64,000 nucleotides of DNA from Fibrobacter succinogenes (GTDB taxonomy: Bacteria; Fibrobacterota; Fibrobacteria; Fibrobacterales; Fibrobacteraceae): contig CACVQR010000004.1 of assembly GCA_902756345.1 (NCBI GenBank), positions 248,001-312,000 on the forward strand, in the 5' to 3' direction. Numbering within the stretch: the stretch's first letter is position 1; each line of letters begins with the position of its first letter. The notes beneath the pieces were generated by a model. The model saw nothing but the letters and a program-made list of their open reading frames with translations, was not told the DNA's origin and searched no databases. Shown here piece after piece: positions 8,185 through 17,002 of the stretch. The position numbers and the translations under genes were made by a program.

Positions 8185-9300
8185 CTATTCGAACATGGTG
8201 CCGTCTTCTTCGTCTGCGGCGCCATCGTCGTAATCTTCGATCGATTTGCCGTTGCCAGGCACAATAATCAGGCCTAGCGTCACCGGGTCACCCTTCATGT
8301 TCAGGTAGGCTTCCAGCCACAAATTCGTCGAAAGGCGCAGCAGGCGAAGGTCGAGCATGGTGCCGCCCTTGTGAATGCTTTTCGGATTCCTGTTGAAGAA
8401 CAGGAACTTTTTATTGATATATTCGAAGCGGTCCTGGTCGTAGTTGATGGACCATTCGGAATTGCCGTCGTTTTCTTGGCGGTAGGTGCAACGGTCGTTA
8501 TCGATGTCGCATTCAAAGCTTGCACTTTCATGGTAACGTTTGTTCCATTCGCGGCTAAAGGCGCAGCTCTGTACGCGGCCAGCACCATTGCGCTTTTTAT
8601 TCAGCTGGTCGTTAATGACCACAAAGTCCATTTTCTGATTCTTGACCTGCTTGTAGACATCCATCAAAATGATGTACGCTTCAATATTGTTGGGGCATTT
8701 ACCCGTCAGGTTCACGTCTTCGTGCGCCTTCAAGAGCGTCTGCTGCATGTCAATATCAATAGCATCGGGAATTTCACTTTCCTTGATTTTATCGAGTACC
8801 TTCTTGGGCGGAACAAAGACAACCTTGTCGCCCTTCTTGATGGCATAACCCAACTGATCACGCACGTAGTCCAGGCACTGCTGCACGTGAATGTGCACCG
8901 TATTGGAACCGCCAGACACGAAGTCCACGCCAATCCGCACATTCCATTCGCCCGCGGTGCTGCCCGCGTTCTTGTCGATTTCGCAGAAGGGATCTTCGCG
9001 AATACCGTCAATAAATATCACTTTCGCATTGAGCTTGGTCACCACCGATTCTTCTTTGTCCAAGGCTCCACCCAAGCTCCAGAAATTCGGATTCAAGCGC
9101 AACACTTCGGCAAAGGCCTTGTCGCCATCGAGGGCCGGCAACAAAGAATCGTTGCGGGCATTCTTTTCTTTCAAAAGTTCAGAATACTCCGTCGTAACGT
9201 TCATATTGGTAAAACCGTTACGCTTTGCCGGTTCAGGCATAGCCAGCGCAAAGGATACCGCCAAAAGGCAAATCAAGGCAAACAGAGAAATCTTTTTCAT
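8185..9300 (-). CDS. Exported protein of unknown function
   Basis: The 371-residue product begins MKKISLFALICLLAVSFALA, a clear signal peptide with cleavage likely before MPEP. The mature part has scattered cysteines (CEID, CLDY, GKCPNN, QSCAF, FECDIDNDRC) that could form disulfides, and an acidic end (DDGAADEEDGTMFE). A segment around GSNTVHIHVQQCLDYVRDQLGYAIKKGDKVVFVPPKK is conserved-looking, but I do not recognise a family. An in-frame ATG two codons upstream (9306) is possible; neither start has a convincing Shine-Dalgarno. Upstream lies the family B repeat. Fibrobacter-specific envelope protein is my best guess. Confidence 0.7.
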   Translation of the reverse strand: MKKISLFALICLLAVSFALAMPEPAKRNGFTNMNVTTEYSELLKEKNARNDSLLPALDGDKAFAEVLRLNPNFWSLGGALDKEESVVTKLNAKVIFIDGIREDPFCEIDKNAGSTAGEWNVRIGVDFVSGGSNTVHIHVQQCLDYVRDQLGYAIKKGDKVVFVPPKKVLDKIKESEIPDAIDIDMQQTLLKAHEDVNLTGKCPNNIEAYIILMDVYKQVKNQKMDFVVINDQLNKKRNGAGRVQSCAFSREWNKRYHESASFECDIDNDRCTYRQENDGNSEWSINYDQDRFEYINKKFLFFNRNPKSIHKGGTMLDLRLLRLSTNLWLEAYLNMKGDPVTLGLIIVPGNGKSIEDYDDGAADEEDGTMFE

Positions 9301-9317
9301 ACGCATATAAAATACAA

Positions 9318-9416
9318 AAATTAGTTAGAAGAACTTAGTTGGTAGAACTTAGAGATTTCATCCTAAGCCTTAAACTCTAAGTTCTAAGCTCAAAGATCTA
9401 AGTTCTAATATATGCG
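9318..9416. repeat. Degenerate word repeat (family B, TTAGAACTTAGA type) reaching into a coding end
   Basis: On the minus strand the words TTAGAACTTAGA, GAGCTTAGAACTTAGAG and AAGGCTTAGG are followed by the opposite-sense words TCTAAGTTCTA, CTAAGTTCTTCTAACTAA. This makes an imperfect inverted repeat of about 100 bases. Its first part (9370-9416) lies inside the HAD-family gene and encodes its last 14 or so residues plus the stop. Confidence 0.8.
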
Positions 9417-10038
9417 GAATATGGTAATCCACATAGGGAGCGCTATCGGTGGTCGGATTCACGAAAACCGTAGTCCAGCCGCGGCGGTGCGCAGGTTCCA
9501 GGTTGCGAAGACCATCATCCAGCAACACAATGTCGCGTTTGTTCTCAGGCATTTCTAACCCCATGGTAGGGAGCTTTTGCGCAAGCCACTTTTCCATTTT
9601 GTCGTAAGCACTTTCGTGGGGTTTTCCTTCCCAGCCGAGTAACTTCAAGTCAAACACGCCGTCAATCGCCGAATCAATCCCCATGTGCAACATGCCCGCC
9701 TCACTCCAGTCGTGGCGGCCATTGGTAAATACAAAATGCGGACCCTCCAGGCTTTTCAACAGGGCCAGTTTTTCAGGAGCCTTCTTGGGGTAAATCAAGT
9801 ATTCCGGCTCATGGATGAAGTCGAAAAATTCGTCGGGATCGGTACCGTGCATCGCCATCAGCCCAGCAAGCGTCGTTCCGAACCGTTCCAGGTAATCGGT
9901 ACGCACCTTATGGGCCATTTCAAAATCGCAGCCGACCGTTTTTTGCACAAACAGTGAAATGCGGTGGTCCAGGGAATTCAGCACGCACCGTTCTTCGGCT
10001 CCGTATAAGGTCAAGTCGTAGTCGAACAACCAAACCAT
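9370..10038 (-). CDS. HAD-superfamily pyrimidine 5'-nucleotidase-like hydrolase
   Basis: The 222-residue protein has the HAD motifs in order: motif I LFDYDLTLY (nucleophile Asp6, acid Asp8), motif II FTNGRHDWSE, a lysine in GKPHESAY, and motif IV LLDDGLRNLEPAHRRGWTTVFV. The arrangement matches SDT1/pyrimidine 5'-nucleotidase-type HAD enzymes, which dephosphorylate nucleoside monophosphates; the true substrate cannot be read from sequence. It starts six bases after dgt, so nucleotide metabolism is a consistent context. The C-terminal ILELRSLSLELRV is encoded by the family B repeat, suggesting that the original end of the gene was replaced or extended by the repeat. Confidence 0.85.
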   Translation of the reverse strand: MVWLFDYDLTLYGAEERCVLNSLDHRISLFVQKTVGCDFEMAHKVRTDYLERFGTTLAGLMAMHGTDPDEFFDFIHEPEYLIYPKKAPEKLALLKSLEGPHFVFTNGRHDWSEAGMLHMGIDSAIDGVFDLKLLGWEGKPHESAYDKMEKWLAQKLPTMGLEMPENKRDIVLLDDGLRNLEPAHRRGWTTVFVNPTTDSAPYVDYHIPHILELRSLSLELRV

Positions 10039-10044
10039 AGGGAA

Positions 10045-11352
10045 CTAGTAACCCATGGCAAGGCCGCCAATCTGACGCGCCAGATACGTTGCGTAGTTAT
10101 CTGTCATGCCGCTCACGAAGTCGAGCACCTGGTGGTACGCTTCGGCAACGGTCACGCTCTGGCCAATTTTCGCTTGACCGATAAGTCGTACAATGCGGTC
10201 GGCGCGGTAGGAATTGTTGCCATTCAAGCGGAAATCGTAAACGCCGTTAATAAAGGCATCGAGTACCGTTGCAAGCGTGGTGTAACTACCGACTTCGAGT
10301 TCAGTCTTGCGGCGGTCCGGGTAAATGCGTTCCACGCCCAAGCGCTTTGCAATGCGGATACCTTCCATTACGTCGGAACGGGACAAATTCGTCAAATGCT
10401 TGACACGTTCGCCGCTCATGATCGCTTCGTAGTTATTCACGAAAGTCACGGCCACATCGTCAATCAGATTCTGAATGGCAAGCCCGCGCACGCTGCTCAG
10501 AAAATCGCGGAAGTTCTGACCATTTTCGCGGTATTCGCGGTCAATGTCTACATCTGGTCCGCACAAGTAGCTGAACATGCCGCGTACATCGCCGTAGCTC
10601 AAAATGCCAAGTTCAATGGCATCTTCCACATCCAAAATGCTGTAGCAAATATCGTCGGCGGCTTCCATCAGGTATACCAGCGGATGGCGCACCCACTTGC
10701 CCGTTTCCACTTCGGGAATGCCAAGCGTGTAAGCGGTAACGCGGTAAAGGTCAGCCTCTGTCGCGAACAAACTTGTAGGCGAACCGAACTTGGCAAGCTG
10801 CGGATACTTGATCATGGCACCGAGTGTTGCATAAGTCAAGCGCATACCACCATCCAAAAAGTGATATTCCAACTTGCTCAAAATGCGATGGCCTTGAGCA
10901 TTGCCATCAAAGTTTTCGAAATCAGCCATTTCGGTATCATTCAGGTCGCGCATTGGGGCAGAATTACGATTCTTGCGGAACCATTCACGAATGGCCGCTT
11001 CACCGGCGTGGCCAAAAGGCGGGTTGCCAATATCGTGGGCCAAGCATGCCGACTGAACAATCGTTCCGAAGTGGTATTCGTTGATGTACTTGGGCAGATA
11101 CTTTTTAATCAGGTGATACACCGTAATGGCAAGGCTTCTGCCCACGCTCGATACTTCGATGCTGTGAGTCAAACGGCTATGCACATGGTCATTCACCGAG
11201 AACGGGTGCACCTGGGTCTTGCGGCCAAGACGCCTAAAAGCCGTCGAAAAAACAATGCGGTCGTAATCGCGGTGAAAGTCAGAACGGTTCGGGTCCAAAT
11301 CGGCAGGGTGCCCGTAACGCGTCGCAGAAAGCAGAGTATCCCATTGAAGCAT
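10045..11352 (-). CDS. dgt: Deoxyguanosinetriphosphate triphosphohydrolase-like protein
   Basis: The 435-residue protein is a dNTP triphosphohydrolase of the HD superfamily, cleaving dGTP or other dNTPs to nucleoside and tripolyphosphate. It shows the family N-terminus (RYGHPADLDPNRSDFHRDYDRIVFSTAFRRLGRKTQV), the HD-domain metal ligands in HSRLTHSIEVSSVGR and CLAHDIGNPPFGHAGE, and EAADDICYSILDVEDA. It is translated before the HAD nucleotidase gene, six bases apart, a sensible pairing for dNTP pool control. The upstream spacer (11353-11429) is filled by the CTACTTCC word repeat that also precedes ung. Confidence 0.95.
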   Translation of the reverse strand: MLQWDTLLSATRYGHPADLDPNRSDFHRDYDRIVFSTAFRRLGRKTQVHPFSVNDHVHSRLTHSIEVSSVGRSLAITVYHLIKKYLPKYINEYHFGTIVQSACLAHDIGNPPFGHAGEAAIREWFRKNRNSAPMRDLNDTEMADFENFDGNAQGHRILSKLEYHFLDGGMRLTYATLGAMIKYPQLAKFGSPTSLFATEADLYRVTAYTLGIPEVETGKWVRHPLVYLMEAADDICYSILDVEDAIELGILSYGDVRGMFSYLCGPDVDIDREYRENGQNFRDFLSSVRGLAIQNLIDDVAVTFVNNYEAIMSGERVKHLTNLSRSDVMEGIRIAKRLGVERIYPDRRKTELEVGSYTTLATVLDAFINGVYDFRLNGNNSYRADRIVRLIGQAKIGQSVTVAEAYHQVLDFVSGMTDNYATYLARQIGGLAMGY

Positions 11353-11364
11353 GGGTAAAAGATA

Positions 11365-11418
11365 GAAAAAAGAAGTAGACAGTAGGAAGTAGGAAGTAGA
11401 CTGTGGGCAGTAGGCAGA
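11365..11418. repeat. Degenerate word repeat (family D, CTACTTCCTACTG type) upstream of dgt
   Basis: In the sense of dgt this spacer is a run of CTGCCTACTGCC, CAGTCTACTTCC, TACTTCC and TACTGTCTACTTC words ending 12-20 bases before the ATG. Positions 11372-11392 are the exact reverse complement of 15843-15863, upstream of ung. Confidence 0.8.
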
Positions 11419-11429
11419 ATGATGAGCGA

Positions 11430-13487
11430 TTAGGATTTTCGTAAGCCGAGATACGCAATTACCATCGAATCAACCACCACAAACACAGCGAGCCAAATCG
11501 CCGACCCATTCTGGAATCCATAACTATGCAAGCCCACACCAAGCAAATTCACCCCGAACCAACAGAGGAACGTGACAATCACGTTGAGCGCATTCAACAA
11601 TGCAAACACCCGCGGCGAGATAATCTTGCCCGCCCACAAATGGAGCGAGAGCAGCGCCCAGAGAATCACAAATAGCGCACCGCATTCCTTCGGGTCAAAC
11701 CCCCAGAAACGACCCCACGCAAAATCGGCCCATACGCCCCCAAGAAGCGTTCCAAGAACCGTAAACACCATGCCAAAAACGAGCGTTCCATACATCAGCG
11801 AAAAAATCGGAGTCTGCTTTGCTTTTCGGTAAAGCACCAAATGGGCAACCACCCCCGACAAAATCATCGAAGCAAAGCCAAGCGCAATCGCAAACACATG
11901 AACCGTCAGGAACACCGAAGAGTTCAACACATTCGGAATCGGTTGGAATGTATCGCCCGGTTCCAGCACGAACTTGGCAAAGAATAAAAGAGCTGCAGCC
12001 ATAAACGTCACGGGAATCATCAAGGTATAAGTGCGACGCTTACAGAAAATAAACGCTCCCGATTCAAAAACCATCAGCATCAACGCCACCAGCATCACAA
12101 TTTCGTACAAACTAGACATTGGAGGACGGGCAGCAACATAAGCGCGCATCGTAAACAACGCCGTCAAAATGACTGCTGTAACGATACACACTATATTGGC
12201 TACAGCATCTAGCTTTAAAGAACGGAATACCACATTCAGCGAAGAAAGAATACATGCCAGCAAAGCACCCACAAAGGCAAATAAGGCTAGATTCAGCCAG
12301 TGGTACAAAACTTCAGCCTTTAACCGGCGAGGGTATACATTGGAATGCGTCAGGGAATGCTTAGCGATAATCGAAAACGCTGTACGATCCGCAACCGATT
12401 CATACAGAAGTACATTTGAATAAAGACGCCGCATTTCAGCAGTCGCCGGCAAGTCATCGTTGCGCGTCGCATAAAGTTTGAGGATATCTTTCAACGGGGC
12501 CAGCTCCGCATAGCTCACGTAACGCTTTTGATGCGGCAAGCGAAGAATCACGGACACATCGCTACGGAGTACCTTGAACAAGTCATAATTTCTGGCCGTT
12601 CCGGGTGTGACAAGAATATGGCGAACCACATTTGCCGCCGTATGTTTCTTATAGGTCACACGGCCGCTCAAGTCGTCAAGAAAGCCTCGCGCAAAAGAAT
12701 CAAAGGGACGCACCGCGTTTTCAACCAAAATCGGAGTATCCGAATGCAGAGCCTCCCAAATCGGGACCGGGCGCTCTGAAGCATGAGCGTCCATGGGGAA
12801 AGCCGCAAGAATGGCCACAAAGGACAAAGCCTTAAGCACTTCTAGCTTTTTTGACGTCTGCTTACAACGGACCTTTATCGCATAATGAACAAACGCCCCT
12901 AAAAGGAACAACGCCATAAACGCATAAGGCACAAAACGCAAGGGGTCGTAGGTTGCCTTGTACAAATCCACCGACGTTCCCATTACATCGTCTACCCTGC
13001 CATGATAATGAACCGAGTAAGCATATTCTTTTTCATTTACCTCGACCGGAGTCACTCTCAAGCTGTCATCGACGGCGAAAAAAGAAACCGTCGCGTTGGA
13101 AATAGACACATCTCGATACCCGTTGTATTCCCGCTTGATTTCACTTTCGGCAATTCCGCCAACAAGCAAAACCAGCAGCGCGACATGCATTATCCACAGT
13201 CCCACATTCTTCAGTCCGCGAGGCATGCGGAACAAGAGCGACGCGAGGACATTCACGGCAGACAATACCACAAGGCCTTTAAATGCCGGCAAAGGAATGA
13301 CGCCCAAGACCCAAATGAAATAGCTACCAAAAAAGCGATCCACCGCGAAAGATGCCGGAAGTCCGGCAGACTCGGCATGGGCCTGCGCCAATACGCCCCA
13401 AAAAGTCAGCAGCAAAAACGCCACCAACAGCACGGCCGTAAACTTCAAGGATGCCAATTTCTTTATAACGACGAGGCTTCTACCCAT
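11430..13487 (-). CDS. Fused ResB/CcsA (CcsBA-type) cytochrome c biogenesis protein
   Basis: The 685-residue membrane protein begins with a ResB-like half: a first helix (TAVLLVAFLLLTFWGVLAQ), several further helices and a periplasmic loop. It then switches at about residue 395 to a CcsA-like polytopic half. The latter contains the tryptophan-rich haem motif WADFAWGRFWGFDPKECGAL, with Phe where many homologues have a second Trp. Such fusions form system II synthetases that carry haem across the membrane and ligate it to CXXCH apocytochromes. The start overlaps the upstream phosphatase gene by 25 bases, so the two are probably co-transcribed. Confidence 0.9.
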   Translation of the reverse strand: MGRSLVVIKKLASLKFTAVLLVAFLLLTFWGVLAQAHAESAGLPASFAVDRFFGSYFIWVLGVIPLPAFKGLVVLSAVNVLASLLFRMPRGLKNVGLWIMHVALLVLLVGGIAESEIKREYNGYRDVSISNATVSFFAVDDSLRVTPVEVNEKEYAYSVHYHGRVDDVMGTSVDLYKATYDPLRFVPYAFMALFLLGAFVHYAIKVRCKQTSKKLEVLKALSFVAILAAFPMDAHASERPVPIWEALHSDTPILVENAVRPFDSFARGFLDDLSGRVTYKKHTAANVVRHILVTPGTARNYDLFKVLRSDVSVILRLPHQKRYVSYAELAPLKDILKLYATRNDDLPATAEMRRLYSNVLLYESVADRTAFSIIAKHSLTHSNVYPRRLKAEVLYHWLNLALFAFVGALLACILSSLNVVFRSLKLDAVANIVCIVTAVILTALFTMRAYVAARPPMSSLYEIVMLVALMLMVFESGAFIFCKRRTYTLMIPVTFMAAALLFFAKFVLEPGDTFQPIPNVLNSSVFLTVHVFAIALGFASMILSGVVAHLVLYRKAKQTPIFSLMYGTLVFGMVFTVLGTLLGGVWADFAWGRFWGFDPKECGALFVILWALLSLHLWAGKIISPRVFALLNALNVIVTFLCWFGVNLLGVGLHSYGFQNGSAIWLAVFVVVDSMVIAYLGLRKS

Positions 13488-14464
13488 ACGAACTTACTTT
13501 CATCCAGTTTCTGTTCGCCGTCAAAGCGGTATGCCACCAATCGACCATTTCCGCGGTATCCGGCTACACTAAAATCGAGACAGCACACATTGTCACGAAT
13601 CAATTTCGGGAGTCCCGTCAACCAATAATGTCCAAAGAATACGGGGCGTTCGCTTTCGCCGTAAAAATTCCGTGCACGCACCGACGGCAAAACTTCGGAT
13701 TCTACATCCATCGAAACCCCCGGCTGAAAGCAAAGTTCCCGGAAGCTAGCCTTGGTCGGATCTAGCCACCAGGCAATACGGGTCTTAATGCGACGAACGC
13801 CTTCGGCATCGGTAAAATGTTCGCCTTCGGGCAAAGGCATTTCGGGACCCTTCAAAAGCGTACTCATGGGCACAAAAAGGCTGTCTTCATATTCAAAATC
13901 TTCGTCATTGGCGCGGGCAATGAGTTCATCAAAATTGCAGTCGGCAAAGCAGGTAATGCCTTCGCGCCTTAACGCCGCAACGGCATTGACGTCAAAACAG
14001 GCATGTTGCGCCCTGAAAGATTCTGTTTCCAAATAAATCGGCAGCGTTTTCACGAAATCAAGCGCATCCAAGAATTCCTGCTTACGCCCCACAAAAGAGG
14101 TCACCGTCCGCGAATGGATTGCAATCTTGTTAAAGCTGTGTTCGCGTAAAAAGCCGTCTTTAAAGCGGTGCAGAAAATGCCCACCACCAGCGCCATTCTT
14201 TTGCCAGAACGAAAGCATATTGAATTCGTGGTTGCCCATTAACGCAATCGCCGACCCGGCATCGCGCATGGCACGCACCAAGTTCAACGTTTCGCGCACC
14301 TTGGGCCCGCGGTCTACATAATCGCCCAAGAAAACCGCCGACCGTTCGCCGCCCGGATACCGGAACGCACCTTCGGACTCCACATAGCCAAGCTTTTGCA
14401 GCAGGGCGCGGAGTTCATCGCAGTGTCCGTGAACATCGCCGATAAAATCAAGGGAATTATTCAT
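13463..14464 (-). CDS. Calcineurin-like metallophosphoesterase (PrpE/ApaH-like)
   Basis: The 333-residue protein starts MNNSLDFIGDVHGHCDEL and carries the phosphoesterase motifs GDVHGH, GDYVDRGP and GNHEFN in the first 90 residues, with later histidines in FGHYWLTG. This order matches the PrpE/ApaH type that acts on phosphoproteins or dinucleoside polyphosphates. The substrate is undetermined. The long insert between the GNHE motif and the C-terminal histidine is larger than in ApaH. The ATG at 14464 leaves 43 bases to the divergent methyltransferase start at 14508; longer in-frame readings cross that gene and are rejected. Confidence 0.85.
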   Translation of the reverse strand: MNNSLDFIGDVHGHCDELRALLQKLGYVESEGAFRYPGGERSAVFLGDYVDRGPKVRETLNLVRAMRDAGSAIALMGNHEFNMLSFWQKNGAGGGHFLHRFKDGFLREHSFNKIAIHSRTVTSFVGRKQEFLDALDFVKTLPIYLETESFRAQHACFDVNAVAALRREGITCFADCNFDELIARANDEDFEYEDSLFVPMSTLLKGPEMPLPEGEHFTDAEGVRRIKTRIAWWLDPTKASFRELCFQPGVSMDVESEVLPSVRARNFYGESERPVFFGHYWLTGLPKLIRDNVCCLDFSVAGYRGNGRLVAYRFDGEQKLDESKFVWVEASSL

Positions 14465-14507
14465 GCCTTGCAATATAACTAAATTCAAAAAAGGTATCTT
14501 TGCAAAC

Positions 14508-15794
14508 ATGAATTTCTGGGACCTGCTCACCTCTACCAAGATCCAAGGCTTCATCGAAGAAGCCTTTTCCAAGCGGCTAGATGCGTTGCAAGTTTCCACC
14601 TACCTGAATAAAGATGGTTTCAGCAACGAAGAGCGAGCCGCCATTATGGACTACATGGCACTTGTTCCCAAGTTCCGCGAAAAATTTTTCGGCGACGCCA
14701 AACAAAAAAACGCATTCTTGCTATGTGACAAGCTTGCCCTGGAACAAAGTACCGCGAAAGATATCGGCCGCTGGAAGGCAAACCTTTGGCCAAGCGAAGG
14801 CTCCGTTAACGACCTCTGCTGCGGCATGGGCGGCGATAGCCTCTTCTTGCCCGAAACCCTTAAGGTTACCGGCTTCGACCTCGACGAAGACCGCCTTTCC
14901 ATGTACCGCTACAACATGCAGGCACTCGGCAAGACCGTAGGCACCCAGTGCTGCGACGTACGCTCGGTCGAAAACGGGGCCGACTACTTCACCATCGACC
15001 CAGCCCGTCGCGCCATCGAAGGCGAAAACCAGCGTGACTTGCGCAATCTGACCCCCACGCTCGAAGAAGTCGTTGAAATCAGCAAACATTACAAGGGCGG
15101 TATGGCCAAGCTCCCGCCCGGATACCCGCCGGCAGAAATCCCCGACGGCACCGAGATTATATATATAGGCGGCCACAGCGACTGCCGCGAATGCCTAGTG
15201 CTGTTCGGCGCTCTCGCCAAGAACCCAGACGCCGTACGCGCCGTTATCGTGGACAAATCGGGCAAAGTCCTTGCTGAATGGAGCCGGCCCCGCAACCGCG
15301 CCGACGAAACGCTGGACGACGATCTTCAAGAAAAACTTGACAAAAACGATTCCCTCGAAGGCAAAGACCGTACTTACCGCACCGCCACAAGCAAAAGCGA
15401 TTTGCCCCTCGGCGACATCAGCCAGTACATTTCGGAGCCGGCGCCGGTTCTCATTCGAAGCCATCTCTTTAACCAGGCAGTTCTCACCTGCGACCCAAGC
15501 GCGCACCTGATTTCAGAAGGAATCGCCTACGTTGCAAGCGCCGCGCCGCTACCGGTCCCCGGGTTTGCCTGCTACGAAGTACTCGCCCACACAGAAATTG
15601 CAACGGGTGCCGTCCGCGCCATGCTTAAAGAGCACGACATCGGCAAAATTACGCTCAAGCTCCGCGGCGTAAAACTCGACCCTGATGCCGAAATCAAGCG
15701 TTTAAAACCCAAGGGCAAAGAATCTGCCATATTATTCTATACCCGCGCTTATGGTGAGAAGGTTGCTATACTTGCAAGGAGAACCGAGCCATGA
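14508..15794 (+). CDS. SAM-dependent methyltransferase with THUMP-like C-terminal domain
   Basis: The 428-residue protein has an N-terminal helical segment and then a Rossmann methyltransferase core (about residues 100-260) with VNDLCCGMGGDSLFLP as the SAM loop, GFDLDEDR as the second motif and YFTIDPARR as motif IV. The C-terminal third (from about residue 330: HLISEGIAYVASAAPLPVPG onward) resembles the THUMP-like domain of this uncharacterised family, suggesting an RNA substrate. The ATG at 14508 starts the conserved part; an upstream in-frame ATG at 14463 would overlap the divergent phosphatase start. Substrate unknown. Confidence 0.85.
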   Translation: MNFWDLLTSTKIQGFIEEAFSKRLDALQVSTYLNKDGFSNEERAAIMDYMALVPKFREKFFGDAKQKNAFLLCDKLALEQSTAKDIGRWKANLWPSEGSVNDLCCGMGGDSLFLPETLKVTGFDLDEDRLSMYRYNMQALGKTVGTQCCDVRSVENGADYFTIDPARRAIEGENQRDLRNLTPTLEEVVEISKHYKGGMAKLPPGYPPAEIPDGTEIIYIGGHSDCRECLVLFGALAKNPDAVRAVIVDKSGKVLAEWSRPRNRADETLDDDLQEKLDKNDSLEGKDRTYRTATSKSDLPLGDISQYISEPAPVLIRSHLFNQAVLTCDPSAHLISEGIAYVASAAPLPVPGFACYEVLAHTEIATGAVRAMLKEHDIGKITLKLRGVKLDPDAEIKRLKPKGKESAILFYTRAYGEKVAILARRTEP

Positions 15795-15840
15795 GCACAC
15801 TCGTATACACTCGCTCCAAATTTTTAAACCACTTCTAACC

Positions 15841-15863
15841 GTCTACTTCCTACTGTCTACTTC
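15841..15863. repeat. Family D word repeat immediately upstream of ung
   Basis: The block consists of GTCTACTTCC, TACT and GTCTACTTC words and ends three bases before the ung ATG, in the same orientation relative to the gene as the copy before dgt. It occupies the place where a Shine-Dalgarno would be expected, and none is visible. Confidence 0.8.
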
Positions 15864-15866
15864 ATT

Positions 15867-16544
15867 ATGTCCGTCAAACTCGAAGAATCCTGGCTGAACC
15901 TGCTCGCAGACCAATTCGAGCAGCCATATTTTAAACAAATTAAAGAAAAACTTTTGCAAGAAAAGGCAGAACACCACGTGGTTTACCCGCCGGGATCCCA
16001 GATTTTTGCGGCCCTCGACTTTTGCCCTGTCGATAAAGTCAAGGCGGTCATCATCGGCCAAGACCCCTACCACAACCCAGGCCAAGCTCACGGACTTTGC
16101 TTCTCTGTACCTATGGGAATCCAGCCGCCCCCCTCGCTCATCAACATTTTCCAGGAACTGCACGACGACCTGGGGATCAATCCGCCCCCGCACGGGAACC
16201 TCGAAAGCTGGGCTCACCAGGGAATCCTTCTACTGAACGCTTCGCTCACGGTTCGCGCCCACATGGCAGCAAGCCACGCCGGAATCGGTTGGCAGCAATT
16301 CACCGACACGATCATCAAGCGCCTGTCCGAAACTCGCGAGAACCTGGTATTTTTACTTTGGGGTAGCTTCGCCATCAAAAAGCAGGAACTCGTCGCCAAG
16401 AACCGCGGCCATCTGATTTTAACCGCCCCGCACCCGAGCCCTCTTTCGGCTTACCGCGGGTTCTTCGGTTGCAAGCATTTCAGCAAGGCAAATGAATATT
16501 TAAAGAGCAAAGGTCTCGAGCCCATCGACTGGAGCATCAAGTAG
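15867..16544 (+). CDS. ung: Uracil-DNA glycosylase (family 1)
   Basis: The 225-residue enzyme removes uracil from DNA in base-excision repair. It has the catalytic water-activating loop GQDPYHNPGQAHGL (Asp66), the LLNASLTVRAH segment, LLWGSFAIKK for uracil recognition and the minor-groove loop HPSPLSAYRGFFGCKHF (His189). Length and motif order are those of classical UNG. The start follows a family D word repeat and lacks a visible Shine-Dalgarno, so translation may be weak or leader-dependent. Confidence 0.97.
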   Translation: MSVKLEESWLNLLADQFEQPYFKQIKEKLLQEKAEHHVVYPPGSQIFAALDFCPVDKVKAVIIGQDPYHNPGQAHGLCFSVPMGIQPPPSLINIFQELHDDLGINPPPHGNLESWAHQGILLLNASLTVRAHMAASHAGIGWQQFTDTIIKRLSETRENLVFLLWGSFAIKKQELVAKNRGHLILTAPHPSPLSAYRGFFGCKHFSKANEYLKSKGLEPIDWSIK

Positions 16545-16640
16545 ATGTGGAATGAGTAATGTGAGATGAGTAATTAAGCATACAGAAATGTAAAATTAAA
16601 TTTTTCATTCTACATCACACATTACACATCACACATTATA
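16545..16640. repeat. Inverted degenerate word repeat (family A) between ung and the DUF4321 gene
   Basis: The left block contains GATGTGGAATGAGTAATGTG and AGATGAGTAATT. The right block contains CATTCTACATCACACATTAC and ACATCACACATTATACGC, the opposite-sense versions. They flank an AT-rich centre (AAATGTAAAATTAAATTTTT) and form an imperfect inverted repeat. Confidence 0.75.
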
Positions 16641-16678
16641 CGCATCCCGCTGTCTTCTATTTTTCTATATTACCAGCC

Positions 16679-17002
16679 ATGAATCGAAATAATACTTTTG
16701 GCCGTTTATTGGTTTTTATCGTACTTGGCCTGATCATCGGCGGTATCCTTGGCGAATGCCTCGGTGTGCTGTTCGGTCAGCTTGGCGAACTGATGAATGC
16801 TGGTGGATACAACAACGTCGTCCACAACTTCTTTGTTTCGTCCTTTAACCTCAACATCGGTTTTGCCGACAGGCCCGAACCGGTGATCCTTGACCTGTAT
16901 CTCGTCAGGTTTGCCTTTGGTGTTGGCATCAAGCTGAACGTGGTAAGCGTTATCGGCATGATCCTCGGCATCTACATCATGAAATGGTCCGGAGGAAAGT
17001 AA
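16679..17002 (+). CDS. DUF4321-type small membrane protein
   Basis: The 107-residue protein has an N-terminal hydrophobic helix (LLVFIVLGLIIGGILGECLGVLFG) and a second one near the C-terminus (VVSVIGMILGIYIMKW), the layout of the DUF4321 family. Its function is not known. It overlaps gatA by the TAATG arrangement at 17000-17004, so the two are translationally coupled. A TATATT box lies at 16666-16671, eight bases before the ATG, with no obvious Shine-Dalgarno. Confidence 0.8.
   Translation: MNRNNTFGRLLVFIVLGLIIGGILGECLGVLFGQLGELMNAGGYNNVVHNFFVSSFNLNIGFADRPEPVILDLYLVRFAFGVGIKLNVVSVIGMILGIYIMKWSGGK

Noticed and set aside
16545-16640. Intrinsic terminator for ung
   Set aside because: The arms are imperfect, AT-rich and not followed by a T-run, unlike the clear terminators elsewhere in this window. 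It is listed as a repeat instead.
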